DNA of 64,000 nucleotides from Prolixibacteraceae bacterium (GCA_025210775.1 JAOARB010000031.1:89022-153021), one strand, 5' to 3'. Shown: positions 1-9,943, counted from the first letter of the stretch. A program made the numbers and translations. Notes: generated by a model not told the origin, from the letters alone.

Positions 1-87
1 ATCCTCTTACAATATGAGCACCTTCAAATCTAAATATCTTTGTTATTATCATTTCTTATAATACTTTTTTTCTTTCTTCAATACTCT

Positions 88-1935
88 CTAAGAATCTCTT
101 TTACCAAGAAACTCATTCCAAGCAGATTGTAACACAGCTTTAATCTTATGCAGATTCTCTGGATCATAATGTTCTTTGTAAGAGACCTTATTGGTATGTA
201 GGTCTAATACAACCTTAGAACTGTCTACACATGCACCAACACCTCCACTATAGACAAAATAACCAAAGCTAGCAGAGTTCTTATCCATCAAATCTTTACT
301 AAAAGGAAATTTTTCGGAAGACAAACCTAAGCGACCAAGAATTGTCGCAGGAACATCAGTATTACTTCCACATTTGGTTACAATAGTATCATTTTTGATT
401 GCACCTCCTGCCATAACTAATGGGATATGATATTTTTCAGGATCATTGGCTTTAGAATCATATGGCATACGATGACCATGATCGGCAACAAAAACAATCA
501 AAGTATTCTTAAACCATGGTTGTTTTTTTGCTTCATCATAAAACTTACCCAGACAGCGATCTGTATATGTCACTGCATTAAGAAATTTAGCTTCCTCACT
601 AGTTCCTTCAACCACTGTTTCCATTGGTACTTCAAAAGGCTCGTGACTACTAATTGTAAAAAGCATCTTAAAGAATGGCTGGTCACTTTCCTTTGTCTCT
701 TTTTTGATTTCATTCATCAAATAATCCAACATAATACCATCATGCACTCCCCATTTAGAATTACAATCTTTAGGATCGAAAAAAGTTTCATCCACCACCC
801 TATCAAATTCTGCATTAACCAAGAAGCTATGCATATTCGCAAAATTAGTATCCCCACCATAATAGTAAGTAGTTGAGTAGCCCTCTTTCTTCAATTCTTT
901 GGTTACAAATGGCAACTTCTGTGACTTCTGCGGATATTTCATTATCGAAGCTGTTGGCTCCGATGGATAACCACTAACAACCCCAACAATTCCTCTATCA
1001 GAGCGATCTCCAGTAGAATAGATATGATTAAACAGAACTCCCTCACTAGCAATTCTTGTCAGATTTGGAGTATACTCTTTATACCCTAATGCTCCAACCA
1101 TTTTACCCGAGAAACTCTCCATCAAGATCAACAACACATTAGGTTTTGAATTCTCCTTTTTCAGAGGTTCCGATTTCTTAAACACATCGGCACGTACTAA
1201 CTCTGCTTCCTTATCTTCCATAAAAGTATAGGGCGCAGCAAAACGATTCATCTTGGTTACAGAGTAGATAAAATTCCAAGACGCATTTACAGCCAAATGG
1301 TTAGGATATAAATCTTTTGAAAAATATACTGTTCCCGAATTCATGGGAGCAATCCCCACACCTCCTCGAATAGGGAGAATCATAAATATCGTAAGAAAAG
1401 AGATCAAAACAGAAGCCTCTACCCTTCGGGATACTTTATTGTAAACAGACATGGTATCGTTGTTAAAACAAAAACGATACATGCGATAGGCGATAAAAAC
1501 AAAAACAGCAAAAACGATGGTAGAAAAACACATCTGTAATACAGTTGCAGATGCAAATGCTTCTTTTGGTGTCTTTAAATATAGAAGAGGTGTTGCATCC
1601 ATATGCACGCCCCAATTACGATACAATTCACTATCGGCAGAAACGACGACACCAATAACCATCATTAAAATAAAATTCAAGATCTTAAAAGGCATTCTGT
1701 AATTTCGGAGACCAAGAGCAGTAAAAATGAATAGGAAAATTCCATTTAACATCGTTAAATAACCACTAGCAGAAAAATCTTGGTGTATACCATGATAAAA
1801 AGACTTTAAAACTACGGTGATGGGATAACTAGAAGTCTGAGGCCATTGATATAGAGCAAAGATCAAACGAGCGACAGCAAAAATTACGGTCCAATAAAAG
1901 AATGTTTTAAAAAACCATTTTATAATATTCTTCAT
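88..1935 (-). CDS. LtaS-like membrane sulfatase-fold phosphotransferase
   Basis: This is a 615-residue polytopic membrane protein with about five hydrophobic segments in residues 1-190, followed by an extracytoplasmic alkaline-phosphatase/sulfatase-fold domain from about residue 264 to 560. The catalytic domain opens with NVLLILMESFSG (Glu273 is the expected metal ligand). It carries GDRSDRG around residue 312, where the LTA-synthase family has its Thr nucleophile; here the residue is Ser. A late ADHGHR motif supplies further metal ligands. The family transfers phosphoglycerol or phosphoethanolamine-type groups to lipids or glycans outside the membrane. In a Gram-negative bacterium the substrate is probably not lipoteichoic acid and I cannot name it. 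It starts at an ATG with no close upstream partner and appears monocistronic. Confidence 0.85.
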   Translation of the reverse strand: MKNIIKWFFKTFFYWTVIFAVARLIFALYQWPQTSSYPITVVLKSFYHGIHQDFSASGYLTMLNGIFLFIFTALGLRNYRMPFKILNFILMMVIGVVVSADSELYRNWGVHMDATPLLYLKTPKEAFASATVLQMCFSTIVFAVFVFIAYRMYRFCFNNDTMSVYNKVSRRVEASVLISFLTIFMILPIRGGVGIAPMNSGTVYFSKDLYPNHLAVNASWNFIYSVTKMNRFAAPYTFMEDKEAELVRADVFKKSEPLKKENSKPNVLLILMESFSGKMVGALGYKEYTPNLTRIASEGVLFNHIYSTGDRSDRGIVGVVSGYPSEPTASIMKYPQKSQKLPFVTKELKKEGYSTTYYYGGDTNFANMHSFLVNAEFDRVVDETFFDPKDCNSKWGVHDGIMLDYLMNEIKKETKESDQPFFKMLFTISSHEPFEVPMETVVEGTSEEAKFLNAVTYTDRCLGKFYDEAKKQPWFKNTLIVFVADHGHRMPYDSKANDPEKYHIPLVMAGGAIKNDTIVTKCGSNTDVPATILGRLGLSSEKFPFSKDLMDKNSASFGYFVYSGGVGACVDSSKVVLDLHTNKVSYKEHYDPENLHKIKAVLQSAWNEFLGKRDS

Positions 1936-2090
1936 AACTACTACAGTTCCTATTGTGTATATTCAGCGACAACAAATGTATATAATTATGATAGCATAAA
2001 CACGTATTTTTATTTTTATAAACAATCCATACTGCACCCTAACAGAAACAAAACCCTAACAATCAAATCATTATCAAGATAAAAAACAAT

Positions 2091-2130
2091 AAAAAAACTA
2101 CCATCAGACCGTATCGATGGTAGTTTTTTA
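2091..2130 (-). terminator. Intrinsic terminator after photolyase gene
   Basis: An 11-bp stem (AAACTACCATC with GATGGTAGTTT) closes a 10-nt loop. On the minus strand it is followed by a run of T. It lies just downstream of the photolyase stop. Confidence 0.75.
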
Positions 2131-2192
2131 TTACTATCTTTTATAATATGAATCAAAGAAAGGAGGAAAAAATATTAACTTTTTTTATATTT

Positions 2193-3512
2193 CTATTTCC
2201 CTCTAATTTGATCATACAATGCCAAAGCTTTTTCTTTTTCCTTTTTATGGTCCACCATTGGCACAAGGTCATAATCATCAGAAAGCCAACGGTTAACATA
2301 CTTTCTCTTCGGATCAAATTTTTCCAACTGCAACACAGGATTAAAGACTCTAAAGTATGGAGCCGCATCCACTCCACATCCTGCAACCCACTGCCAATTA
2401 CCGACGTTGGACGCAGGTTCATAGTCAAGTAAATATTGTGCAAAAAACTGTTCTCCCTTTCTCCAATCTATATGCAAATCTTTACACAAGAAACTCGCGA
2501 CCACCATTCTCACCCTATTATGGATTTTTCCTGTCTGTATCAAAGATCTCATTCCTGCATCCACCAAAGGAAAACCTGTCACTCCTTTTTGCCATCTCTC
2601 ATATAAAGAATCATCCTCAACCCATGCCATATTATCGAACAAAGGATTAAAATTTGACACCGCAGTATTTGGAAAAGACCAATACCAATGGGAAAAGAAT
2701 TCTCGCCAAACCAACTCATTCCACATTGTCCTTGAATTTTCCCAAGACGCAATAGCCAATTCCACAACAGAAATAATACCAAACCTTAGATAGGGGCCAA
2801 TTCCTGAAACACCATTCTCAAGGAATGGATAATTTCTATTCTCCTCATAACCTATAAGCATCTGTTTGGTCCACACAAAATCGTCAATCAAAGGCTCTTC
2901 ACCAATCTTCATTTCCTTAAAACCAAACCCTATTTCATGGACACTATTTAAACACCCCCAAGACAAAGATTCAGAATCAATCAACAAACATTTGAACTCA
3001 CTTTTATTTTCTTCAAAAAGCTTCACTCCTTGCTTCATAAAAGAGGTGTACTTCTTCATTGGAGTTCCTTTCTGAGTAACAATATCACCAATTGAGAAAA
3101 GCCAATTTCCCAAAGAAGTAAACACCTTACCTCCAATCGACTCAACAGATTTCACACATCTATCTATCAATGGCATTTCTGAAGGAGAATGACTCTGTTC
3201 AATAAACAATGTATGATAACCTCCATTTTGAATCAGATGAGTTATGATCTTCAACCTATCTCCTTCTGTAATACAAAGATTTACATGATGTCTTTTTAGA
3301 TTTTCTCTTAATCGAACTAAGGCTTTTTTCAGAAATTCTGATTGAAAGACGTTACATCCATAAGGCCACAAATATTCTTCATCCCATATATACAGGAACA
3401 AAACCTCACAACTATGATTAGAGCAGTAATCTAAACATTGATTCAACAAAGGATGATTATCTAAACGCAGGTTTCTATCATAAATAAAAAGTACTCTTCC
3501 AAAACTATCCAT
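2193..3512 (-). CDS. phr: Class I deoxyribodipyrimidine photolyase
   Basis: A 439-residue light-driven DNA repair flavoprotein that splits cyclobutane pyrimidine dimers using FAD and an antenna cofactor. The N-terminal Rossmann-like photolyase domain covers about residues 5-130 (FIYDRNLRLDNHPLL). The FAD-binding helical domain covers about 215-410, with the family blocks GPYLRFG, NELVWREFF, TGFPLVDAGMRSL, NRVRMVVASFL and GNWQWVAGCG. The DAAPYFRVFNP block matches bacterial CPD photolyases; the GNDPR block of DASH cryptochromes is absent. The reading frame opens upstream at a TTG, but the ATG at 3512 fits the family N-terminus. It is divergent from the iron alcohol dehydrogenase gene. A 6-4 photolyase or cryptochrome role is less likely but not excluded. 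Confidence 0.88.
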   Translation of the reverse strand: MDSFGRVLFIYDRNLRLDNHPLLNQCLDYCSNHSCEVLFLYIWDEEYLWPYGCNVFQSEFLKKALVRLRENLKRHHVNLCITEGDRLKIITHLIQNGGYHTLFIEQSHSPSEMPLIDRCVKSVESIGGKVFTSLGNWLFSIGDIVTQKGTPMKKYTSFMKQGVKLFEENKSEFKCLLIDSESLSWGCLNSVHEIGFGFKEMKIGEEPLIDDFVWTKQMLIGYEENRNYPFLENGVSGIGPYLRFGIISVVELAIASWENSRTMWNELVWREFFSHWYWSFPNTAVSNFNPLFDNMAWVEDDSLYERWQKGVTGFPLVDAGMRSLIQTGKIHNRVRMVVASFLCKDLHIDWRKGEQFFAQYLLDYEPASNVGNWQWVAGCGVDAAPYFRVFNPVLQLEKFDPKRKYVNRWLSDDYDLVPMVDHKKEKEKALALYDQIRGK

Positions 3513-3647
3513 AACATACAAAATTAGCTATCACTATAGGAGAACAGTAGCCCATTATCCTTTGTTTAAAATTATTTTTACGATGATTCATTTTTAATAT
3601 CTAAATTTTATTATACCTTGAATTAATCAAACAAAAGGTTCGTAATC

Positions 3648-4805
3648 ATGCAAAATTTTATTTTCCAAAATAGCGTTAAAATCGTTTTTGGCAAAGGACA
3701 AATATCTAAACTATCCTCTTTAATAGATACCAACAAAAAAGTAATGCTTCTCTATGGTGGAGGTAGTATCAAAAGAAACGGGGTCTATGACCAAGTAATG
3801 GAAAGCCTGAAAAATCATACTGTGGTTGAATTTTCAGGAATTGAACCAAACCCACAATATGGAACTCTAATGAGAGCCGTACAGATGGTTCGTAATGAAA
3901 AAGTAGATTTTCTTCTTGCTGTAGGTGGTGGATCAGTATTAGATGGAACAAAATTTATCTCCGCAGCCACTAACTTTAAAGGCTATGCGTGGGATATTAT
4001 AGCTAAAAATGCTCCATTAACAGGGGTGACTCTCCCTATTGGAACCATTATTACACTTCCTGCAACAGGTTCAGAGATGAATGCAAACTTTGTGGTAACA
4101 AATGAAGACACAAAAGAAAAGCTAGGAATGAATAAGCCAGAGGTGCTTCCTCAATTTTCTATTCTAGATCCTGAAGCCATCTATTCTCTACCAGAAAAAC
4201 AGGTAAGCAATGGTATTGTAGATAGTTTTATTCATACCACAGAACAATATTTGACTTATCCAGATCACGGATACCTTCAAGACAGACAAGCCGAGGCTAT
4301 TCTAAAAACATTGATCGAAATTGGTCCTAAATATCTAAAAGACAAGACCAACTATGAATTGGCTTCTAATTTTATGTGGTGTGCAACCAATGCCCTGAAT
4401 GGAAATATCAGTGTAGGAATGCCTCAAGACTGGGTCACTCATATGATTGGACACGAATTGACTGCATTATATGGTGTAGATCATGGACAATCTCTAGCCA
4501 TTGTGCTTCCAGGCGTTCTTGAGGTAAAAAAAGAAGAGAAAGCAGAAAAACTACTTCAATATGCTGAAAGAGTTTGGGATATTACAGAAGGTACAAATGA
4601 AGAAAAAATTGATCTTGCAATCCAGAAAACGATTGATTTCTTTGAGTCGCTAGGTGTAAAAACCAGACTTTCTGACTATAATATCGACGACAGCAAATTC
4701 GAGATGATAAGACAACGTCTTACAAAACGAAATATGCTTCTAACAGGAGAAAGGAAAAGCTTTACACCTGAAGATGCAGTTAAAGTTCTTGAACTAAGAA
4801 AATAA
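3648..4805 (+). CDS. Iron-containing alcohol dehydrogenase (YqhD/BDH-like)
   Basis: A 385-residue cytoplasmic NAD(P)H-dependent alcohol/aldehyde oxidoreductase of the iron-activated family. The nucleotide-binding N-terminal domain has YGGGS at 36-40 and AVGGGSVLDGTK at 91-102. Metal ligands are visible as Asp192 and His196 (GIVDSFIH), His265 (THMIGH) and His279 (GVDHGQ), each two positions below the E. coli YqhD numbering. The length matches the butanol-dehydrogenase/YqhD subgroup. It probably reduces short-chain or toxic aldehydes, or makes alcohol in fermentation; the substrate is not readable from sequence. It stands alone, followed by a strong terminator. Confidence 0.9.
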   Translation: MQNFIFQNSVKIVFGKGQISKLSSLIDTNKKVMLLYGGGSIKRNGVYDQVMESLKNHTVVEFSGIEPNPQYGTLMRAVQMVRNEKVDFLLAVGGGSVLDGTKFISAATNFKGYAWDIIAKNAPLTGVTLPIGTIITLPATGSEMNANFVVTNEDTKEKLGMNKPEVLPQFSILDPEAIYSLPEKQVSNGIVDSFIHTTEQYLTYPDHGYLQDRQAEAILKTLIEIGPKYLKDKTNYELASNFMWCATNALNGNISVGMPQDWVTHMIGHELTALYGVDHGQSLAIVLPGVLEVKKEEKAEKLLQYAERVWDITEGTNEEKIDLAIQKTIDFFESLGVKTRLSDYNIDDSKFEMIRQRLTKRNMLLTGERKSFTPEDAVKVLELRK

Positions 4806-4816
4806 AACATATCACA

Positions 4817-4862
4817 AAAAAGTAAGAAGGAAAAACTCCACAAGTGATCCTTCTTACTTTTT
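4817..4862 (+). terminator. Intrinsic terminator after alcohol dehydrogenase
   Basis: A 15-bp stem (AAAAAGTAAGAAGGA with its complement at 4848-4862) surrounds a 16-nt loop. It ends in T residues and lies 12 bases after the stop codon. Confidence 0.8.
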
Positions 4863-4893
4863 AAATATATATCGATAAGCCTTACTCTATGGC

Positions 4894-4924
4894 TTGTAGC
4901 TAAAACCCATTTGATATATATTTG
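4894..4924 (+). promoter_or_regulatory. Bacteroidota-type promoter of nucleoid protein gene
   Basis: A TTG at 4894-4896 is followed after 20 bases by TATATTTG at 4917-4924. This fits the Bacteroidota housekeeping -33/-7 pattern (TTG, 19-21 bases, TAnnTTTG). The ATG of the next gene is 27 bases downstream. Confidence 0.6.
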
Positions 4925-4950
4925 TCTTTCGAAACATTATCAATCACAAA

Positions 4951-5991
4951 ATGCAAATTACAGGTAAAACAAAATTCAAAGATCTAATTGTTCACAAAAT
5001 AGGAAACAAACATAGAGGAGAGGAACTAAAACTTTCATCTCAGTGTACTCCTCTTCATCCTGAATTTGCAGACACTCTTTTACGCTTTTTTCTTTCCTCT
5101 TTTTCTATCGAAGACCAATACCATTTTTCAGAAGAGAAGAAAGATTCGAACCTACCAGAGATTATCCAACGTCTTCTTCAAGAATCCTCTTCATTTATTA
5201 ATGACACCCAGGATATTGCACGATACCTTTACGATATCTGTAACCATGCTAAAATTAAAAGTGGAGAACTCTATGTTGCTGTGATTGAAAACATCCAATA
5301 TAAAAAAGAAGAGATGAACGCCATTGGGATATTTAAGTCGGAACATAAAGAGACTTATCTGAGACTTGAAGAGACCGAAGAAGGAATAAAACTAAACAAA
5401 GAAGAGGGCATCAACCCTCAAAAAATGGATAAAGGGTGTATTATCTTTGACACAAAAGCAGACGATGGCTACCGCATGTTACTTATTGATAAAGTAAAAA
5501 AGAACGATACCGCTAAGTTCTGGAAAGAGACCTTCTTAAATACCTCTTTAGTTTGTGATGATTATGGACTTACATCTCAATATTTAGAACTGACTAGAAA
5601 TTTTATTAATGACGTATGTCACACACAAAATGAAGTAGAACCATCACAACAGCTTGAGATTATATCAGACACAATGGACTACTTTTCGAATGCTGAATCC
5701 TTTGATAAAAAAGAGTTTAAAGACAAGGTATTAAAAGATGTCCCAGACAAAAAAGTACTCTTTGATGAATACCAGAAAGAGTGGCAAAAAGACAATCGAC
5801 TAAACCTTAAAGAGAAGTTCGAGATCCAAAATAATGCTGTAGAGAAAGCGAAACAACGTTTTAAACATGTACTTAAACTAGATAAAAACTTTCATATTTA
5901 TATACATGGATCGCAAAAACTTATGGAGAGAGGATACGACAAGAAAAAAGGAAAGTATTACTATAAACTTTACTTTGATAAAGAGTTATAG
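4951..5991 (+). CDS. 37-kDa nucleoid-associated protein (NdpA/YejK family)
   Basis: A 346-residue soluble protein matching the 37-kDa nucleoid-associated protein family. Characteristic features are the N-terminal block starting about residue 10 (IVHKIGNKHRGEELKLS), the central FKSEHKETYLRL region near residue 125, and a lysine-rich C-terminus. E. coli YejK associates with the nucleoid but its molecular role is not settled. No catalytic motif is visible. Family members in Bacteroidota are usually of this length. The gene is alone behind its own promoter and converges on the LytT gene 42 bases away. The family name is fairly secure; a DNA-binding role here is inferred. Confidence 0.8.
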   Translation: MQITGKTKFKDLIVHKIGNKHRGEELKLSSQCTPLHPEFADTLLRFFLSSFSIEDQYHFSEEKKDSNLPEIIQRLLQESSSFINDTQDIARYLYDICNHAKIKSGELYVAVIENIQYKKEEMNAIGIFKSEHKETYLRLEETEEGIKLNKEEGINPQKMDKGCIIFDTKADDGYRMLLIDKVKKNDTAKFWKETFLNTSLVCDDYGLTSQYLELTRNFINDVCHTQNEVEPSQQLEIISDTMDYFSNAESFDKKEFKDKVLKDVPDKKVLFDEYQKEWQKDNRLNLKEKFEIQNNAVEKAKQRFKHVLKLDKNFHIYIHGSQKLMERGYDKKKGKYYYKLYFDKEL

Positions 5992-6033
5992 TAATCCCCT
6001 CCCCTTATGCAGTAAAATGGAAGAAGCACTTGT

Positions 6034-6738
6034 TTACAACTTATTGTCCATAAAAAATTGCTTTAAACTATTTCGATAGCTATTCCCGACAGGAACCTCG
6101 TGTTTATCGATAAGAACACACCTACCATTATATTGAACGATCTTTCTTAACGGAACAATAAAAGATTTATGAATACGAAGAAAACCGTAATCCAACAAAG
6201 AATTCTCTATTGATTTTAACGACTTTAAGGCCATATAATAGTTATTACCACAAACAATCTTTGAATAATCCTTCATCCCTTCGATATAATCAATATCATG
6301 AACCAATACTTTTATATATTCATCCCCCTCTTTGATAAAGAAAGAAGGATCTGGAACTAGAGGCGTTGTCTTAACCTCCTGACACTGTTTATCAAATCGT
6401 TCGATGGTTTTAGTAAACCTCTCTAAAGAGACTGGCTTTAATAGATAATCCACCACATCCAATTCGAAGCTTTCAATGGCATACTCAGAATAAGAGGTAA
6501 CCATAACAAATTTAGTCTTGTTATTTGTCAACTGTACCAATTCCGTTCCTGAAATATCTGGCATTGCAATATCCGTAAAGACCAAATCGATATTATTACT
6601 TGCAATATATTTTAGTGCATCTAAAGGATTGGGAAATGTCTCTAATAGTTCAAATTGAGAAAAGCGTTCTAGATAATTAACCAAGACATCAATACCCAAT
6701 TGTTCATCATCAACGATGATCACCTTATATCTATTCAT
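6034..6738 (-). CDS. LytTR-family response regulator
   Basis: A 234-residue cytoplasmic transcription regulator. Residues 1-120 form a receiver domain with the acidic pair Asp10/Asp11, phospho-acceptor Asp56 (FTDIAMPD) and a conserved Lys in LLKPVSLERF. Residues 135-234 form a LytTR DNA-binding domain (KVLVHDIDYIEGMKDYSKI, LRIHKSFIVPL). It is co-transcribed with the histidine kinase: its ATG shares one base with the kinase stop codon (TAATG), a classic coupling arrangement. It should be activated by that kinase. Its targets are not visible here, although the S41 peptidase and giant surface protein lie just beyond the kinase. Confidence 0.92.
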   Translation of the reverse strand: MNRYKVIIVDDEQLGIDVLVNYLERFSQFELLETFPNPLDALKYIASNNIDLVFTDIAMPDISGTELVQLTNNKTKFVMVTSYSEYAIESFELDVVDYLLKPVSLERFTKTIERFDKQCQEVKTTPLVPDPSFFIKEGDEYIKVLVHDIDYIEGMKDYSKIVCGNNYYMALKSLKSIENSLLDYGFLRIHKSFIVPLRKIVQYNGRCVLIDKHEVPVGNSYRNSLKQFFMDNKL

Positions 6739-7805
6739 TACTTTAGCTTTATTTCTAGTTTTGCAATATATTTCTTTTCTTGCTCTTCTAGATCTAATTT
6801 AAACATTTTAGGATAAGACAACTTTAATCGTGTTCTTAAATTCTCAAGACCTGTGCCTTTTCTATCCTCTCCTTGAAAGAATTGTTTCTTTTGAATGCTA
6901 TTCTCTACTTCAAAAGACAATATCTTTTCATCAACCAAGGCTTTAATATTAACAAAAGAACTGCTATCGTTAGTGTAAAACCCATGCTTAAAGGCATTCT
7001 CAACTAGGGTCACCAACATTAGAGGCTCAATAAACACATTATCTATATTTCCTTTCACATCAAAGGTAATATTTGCTTGTTGACCAAAACGAATTTTCTC
7101 TAAGGCAATGTATTCTTTGATAAATTTTATCTCATGCGACAACTTTACGTGACTAACAACCGAATTGTCCGTTAAATAACGCATCATTCCCGACAGCTTT
7201 AATATCGTATCAGAAGTCATCGGATTGTTGTTTAATGACATGCTGTAAATAGAATTTAAGGCATTAAACAGAAAATGTGGATTGAATTGCTGTCTTAAAA
7301 CCATCATTCTAGCCTCTTTAAATTTGGTTATCGTCTCAAAAAAATGTCCTTCAATCACCAACTGTAGATTATCAAAAATCCAGAAGACGACAAGTAATAG
7401 AGAACTAAAACCAAGATACGTTCCCCAAATTCTAAAATAATCTGATACTCGTAGTTCATAATCCCCCTCATAATACTCCATCATTATTTCATCAATATGC
7501 AGTTTTTTTATCACTGCAACAATAAATAAATAGGACAATCCTAAAAGCAACCATAGAAGTTTCTTTTTATTAAGTATCTCCTTTTTAAAAACACAAAAGT
7601 AGAACAGGTAAGAAAAGAGAGAGACACTAAACCATTCAAACACATCAGAAGAGAGAAATCGAAAACTCAGGTATTTTTTTAATGAATAGTCGTATATAAA
7701 TATGGTTGTAAAAATAAATATCAGAAAATAAAGTGCATGAAATAACACCATAGACTTAAAGTAATTATCCTTCCATTTTTCTTTAAAATCAGAAAACAAC
7801 TGCAT
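6738..7805 (-). CDS. LytS-like membrane sensor histidine kinase
   Basis: A 355-residue sensor kinase with four predicted membrane helices in residues 15-150, then a cytoplasmic His_kinase region with phospho-acceptor His177 (RQQFNPHFLFNALNSIYSM). An ATPase domain follows with LVENAFKHGFY and GTGLENLRTRL. There is no recognisable extracellular sensor domain, so it probably senses through its membrane part. It forms a one-base-overlapping pair with the LytTR regulator and is divergent from the S41 peptidase gene, 272 bases away. The phosphotransfer partner assignment rests on the gene overlap. Confidence 0.92.
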   Translation of the reverse strand: MQLFSDFKEKWKDNYFKSMVLFHALYFLIFIFTTIFIYDYSLKKYLSFRFLSSDVFEWFSVSLFSYLFYFCVFKKEILNKKKLLWLLLGLSYLFIVAVIKKLHIDEIMMEYYEGDYELRVSDYFRIWGTYLGFSSLLLVVFWIFDNLQLVIEGHFFETITKFKEARMMVLRQQFNPHFLFNALNSIYSMSLNNNPMTSDTILKLSGMMRYLTDNSVVSHVKLSHEIKFIKEYIALEKIRFGQQANITFDVKGNIDNVFIEPLMLVTLVENAFKHGFYTNDSSSFVNIKALVDEKILSFEVENSIQKKQFFQGEDRKGTGLENLRTRLKLSYPKMFKLDLEEQEKKYIAKLEIKLK

Positions 7806-8077
7806 AAAATATTGTATTTGAATTAATAACGTAAAGAAAACAAATAATAAGAATAAAAAGTCGATGCAAATGCTCAGATTATCTACGAAATCATACTATA
7901 GGTCGATTTCATTTTTATAGGAGGCAGAAAAATAAGATCATTGCATTCAAACAAGACTGTTTTTCAATAAAACCAAAGGAATACATTATTCATATCAAAA
8001 AAGCATCTAAGAACAAAACATAAAGAAAAACTTGTCTACCATTATTATCTAATTTCCACTCAATTAAACATTTAATT

Positions 8078-9943
8078 ATGAAATTTAAGTTTATCACAAT
8101 TCTGTTATTATTTATTACGATAGAAGTATGTGGACAAAAGTTAACCCTAAAAAAAGCCTCTCCTTTTGTCGCAGTCAAATGGGAAAATGAGCAGCCTATA
8201 GTACGATTTAACAAACAGTGGTTTAAGTTTGAGAAACTAGAACATATTACCAGTAAGGAACTTGTCGATTATTGTAAAAACAATTATCCAGAAAAGTGGA
8301 AGAAACGTTTTTCTGAGGATCTTGTCGAAGTACTAAAAGGAATGAACTACACTCCCAATACTAACGTAAAGGTACAATTATCCAAGGATGGTATTTCTAA
8401 AGAATATCAAGGAACATTTACATCAAAGAATAGGCAACTTTCACTCTACTTTAACCGAAAATTTAACCAACAAGAGAACACAGTTAAGAACAAAAAGAAA
8501 ACAGTCACAAAAGAAGAAGCTATTGAAGATTTATATGAATTCGAAAAAATACTTGAAACCAGATCTTCCTATATACAAATTTCAGATTTTAAATATAAAG
8601 AAGCAATTAAATCACTTCGTTCAGTAATTGACAAAGAAGATAAAGATGTAAATATCGACAAGCTAGCCAACACAATGGCAATGATTATGGCAGAGGTTGG
8701 AGATCGCCATTCTTCAGTTAGGAATAAATACTTTAAATACAAATCTCATCCAACATTTAATCTCAAACTACCTTTTGGATTGACAAATCTTAATGGAAAA
8801 CTCATTGCACTAAAAAGAGACACAATAAAAGAACATTACAATTACTTATCAAGGAAATACCCATATATTAAAAGTATAAATGGAATAGACGTAAATACAT
8901 TAATAGATTCATATAACTATAAAAACAAATATGCACCCTTTGCTGCAAAGCAAACTAGAGCTGCAGAACAAATTGAAGAGTATGGAGCTATGTTATTTTA
9001 TAAAAATATTTCCACTGATAAAGAAATAGATGTAATATTAACAAATAAAAGAGGAAAAAAAGAAACACATAAAACATTTGAACTAACCACGCAAAAAGAA
9101 AGATACTTTTCAAAAACAAGAATAAATAACTATAAAATTAGATACAACATTCTTAATAAGAAATTTGATCTGTCCACTAAAATTATTGATCACAATATTG
9201 GATATATTAATATTCCGAAAATGTTTGATTATTCAGATATTAAAGGGTATAAGAAATTCCTTAATACTAAGATTCAAGAATATTCATCAACAAATGCCCT
9301 TATTATCGATATAAGAAATAATTCCGGAGGAACAAGAGACATTTTACAAACTATTGCAAGTTATATCGTAAAACCATCCCAATCACCATGGGTAGCCAAT
9401 GTTGCATTCTTAAGAACAGAAAAAGCTACTAACTCCGAAATAAGATCTATGAATGGACGGTATTTATTTTCCTTTAATTCAAAACATTTATCCGAGAATG
9501 ATAGGAAAGCAATAACCGAATTTAATAAAACATTCAAAATAGAATCAGACTTTGATAAATCTAAGTTTAGTGAACCGTATTATATGGTACTACATAATGG
9601 TAAAATGACATATACTAAACCTGTATACATCTTGGTCAATGAAAGATGCTTCAGTGCAGCAACCGTATTTACTACATCGTTTAAAGGATTGCCAAATATA
9701 AAGATAGTAGGAGTAACGACAGATGGATCAAGTGGTAATTCGAAAAAAATATATCTAAAGAACTCTAATATTAGAGTTAAAGTATCTACCATGTTATCCA
9801 TTCAACGAAATGGAAAAACATTAGATGGCAACGGAACAGAACCTGATATTTATATACCTGTAGAGGAAAAACAGATATTGACTGGTGAAGACATTCAGCT
9901 AAAAAAATTAGTAGCTAGGATCAATAAGAAAAACAATCGTTAA
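8078..9943 (+). CDS. Secreted S41 family serine peptidase
   Basis: A 621-residue exported protein with a signal peptide in residues 1-19 (MKFKFITILLLFITIEVCG). An N-terminal extension of about 120 residues has no recognised domain. The S41 (C-terminal-processing peptidase/tricorn core-like) region covers about 145-605. The catalytic part includes DIRNNSGGTRD at 411-421 and ERCFSAATVF, with Ser526 as the likely nucleophile. I see no clear PDZ domain, which sets it apart from CtpA. It probably cleaves peptides or proteins in the periplasm or outside the cell; the substrate is unknown. The gene ends in a strong terminator and is divergent from the LytS/LytT pair. Confidence 0.85.
   Translation: MKFKFITILLLFITIEVCGQKLTLKKASPFVAVKWENEQPIVRFNKQWFKFEKLEHITSKELVDYCKNNYPEKWKKRFSEDLVEVLKGMNYTPNTNVKVQLSKDGISKEYQGTFTSKNRQLSLYFNRKFNQQENTVKNKKKTVTKEEAIEDLYEFEKILETRSSYIQISDFKYKEAIKSLRSVIDKEDKDVNIDKLANTMAMIMAEVGDRHSSVRNKYFKYKSHPTFNLKLPFGLTNLNGKLIALKRDTIKEHYNYLSRKYPYIKSINGIDVNTLIDSYNYKNKYAPFAAKQTRAAEQIEEYGAMLFYKNISTDKEIDVILTNKRGKKETHKTFELTTQKERYFSKTRINNYKIRYNILNKKFDLSTKIIDHNIGYINIPKMFDYSDIKGYKKFLNTKIQEYSSTNALIIDIRNNSGGTRDILQTIASYIVKPSQSPWVANVAFLRTEKATNSEIRSMNGRYLFSFNSKHLSENDRKAITEFNKTFKIESDFDKSKFSEPYYMVLHNGKMTYTKPVYILVNERCFSAATVFTTSFKGLPNIKIVGVTTDGSSGNSKKIYLKNSNIRVKVSTMLSIQRNGKTLDGNGTEPDIYIPVEEKQILTGEDIQLKKLVARINKKNNR

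Noticed and set aside
2193..3521. DASH cryptochrome assignment
   Set aside because: The GNDPR-type DASH block is absent and DAAPYFRVFNP matches bacterial CPD photolyase.
3519..3526. TAATTTTG on the minus strand before the photolyase gene
   Set aside because: It lies 7 bases from the ATG, which would require a leaderless message; likely chance in AT-rich DNA.
4951..5991. Possible defence or phage role for the 37-kDa nucleoid protein
   Set aside because: Such proteins sometimes occur in mobile regions, but all neighbours here are ordinary chromosomal genes.
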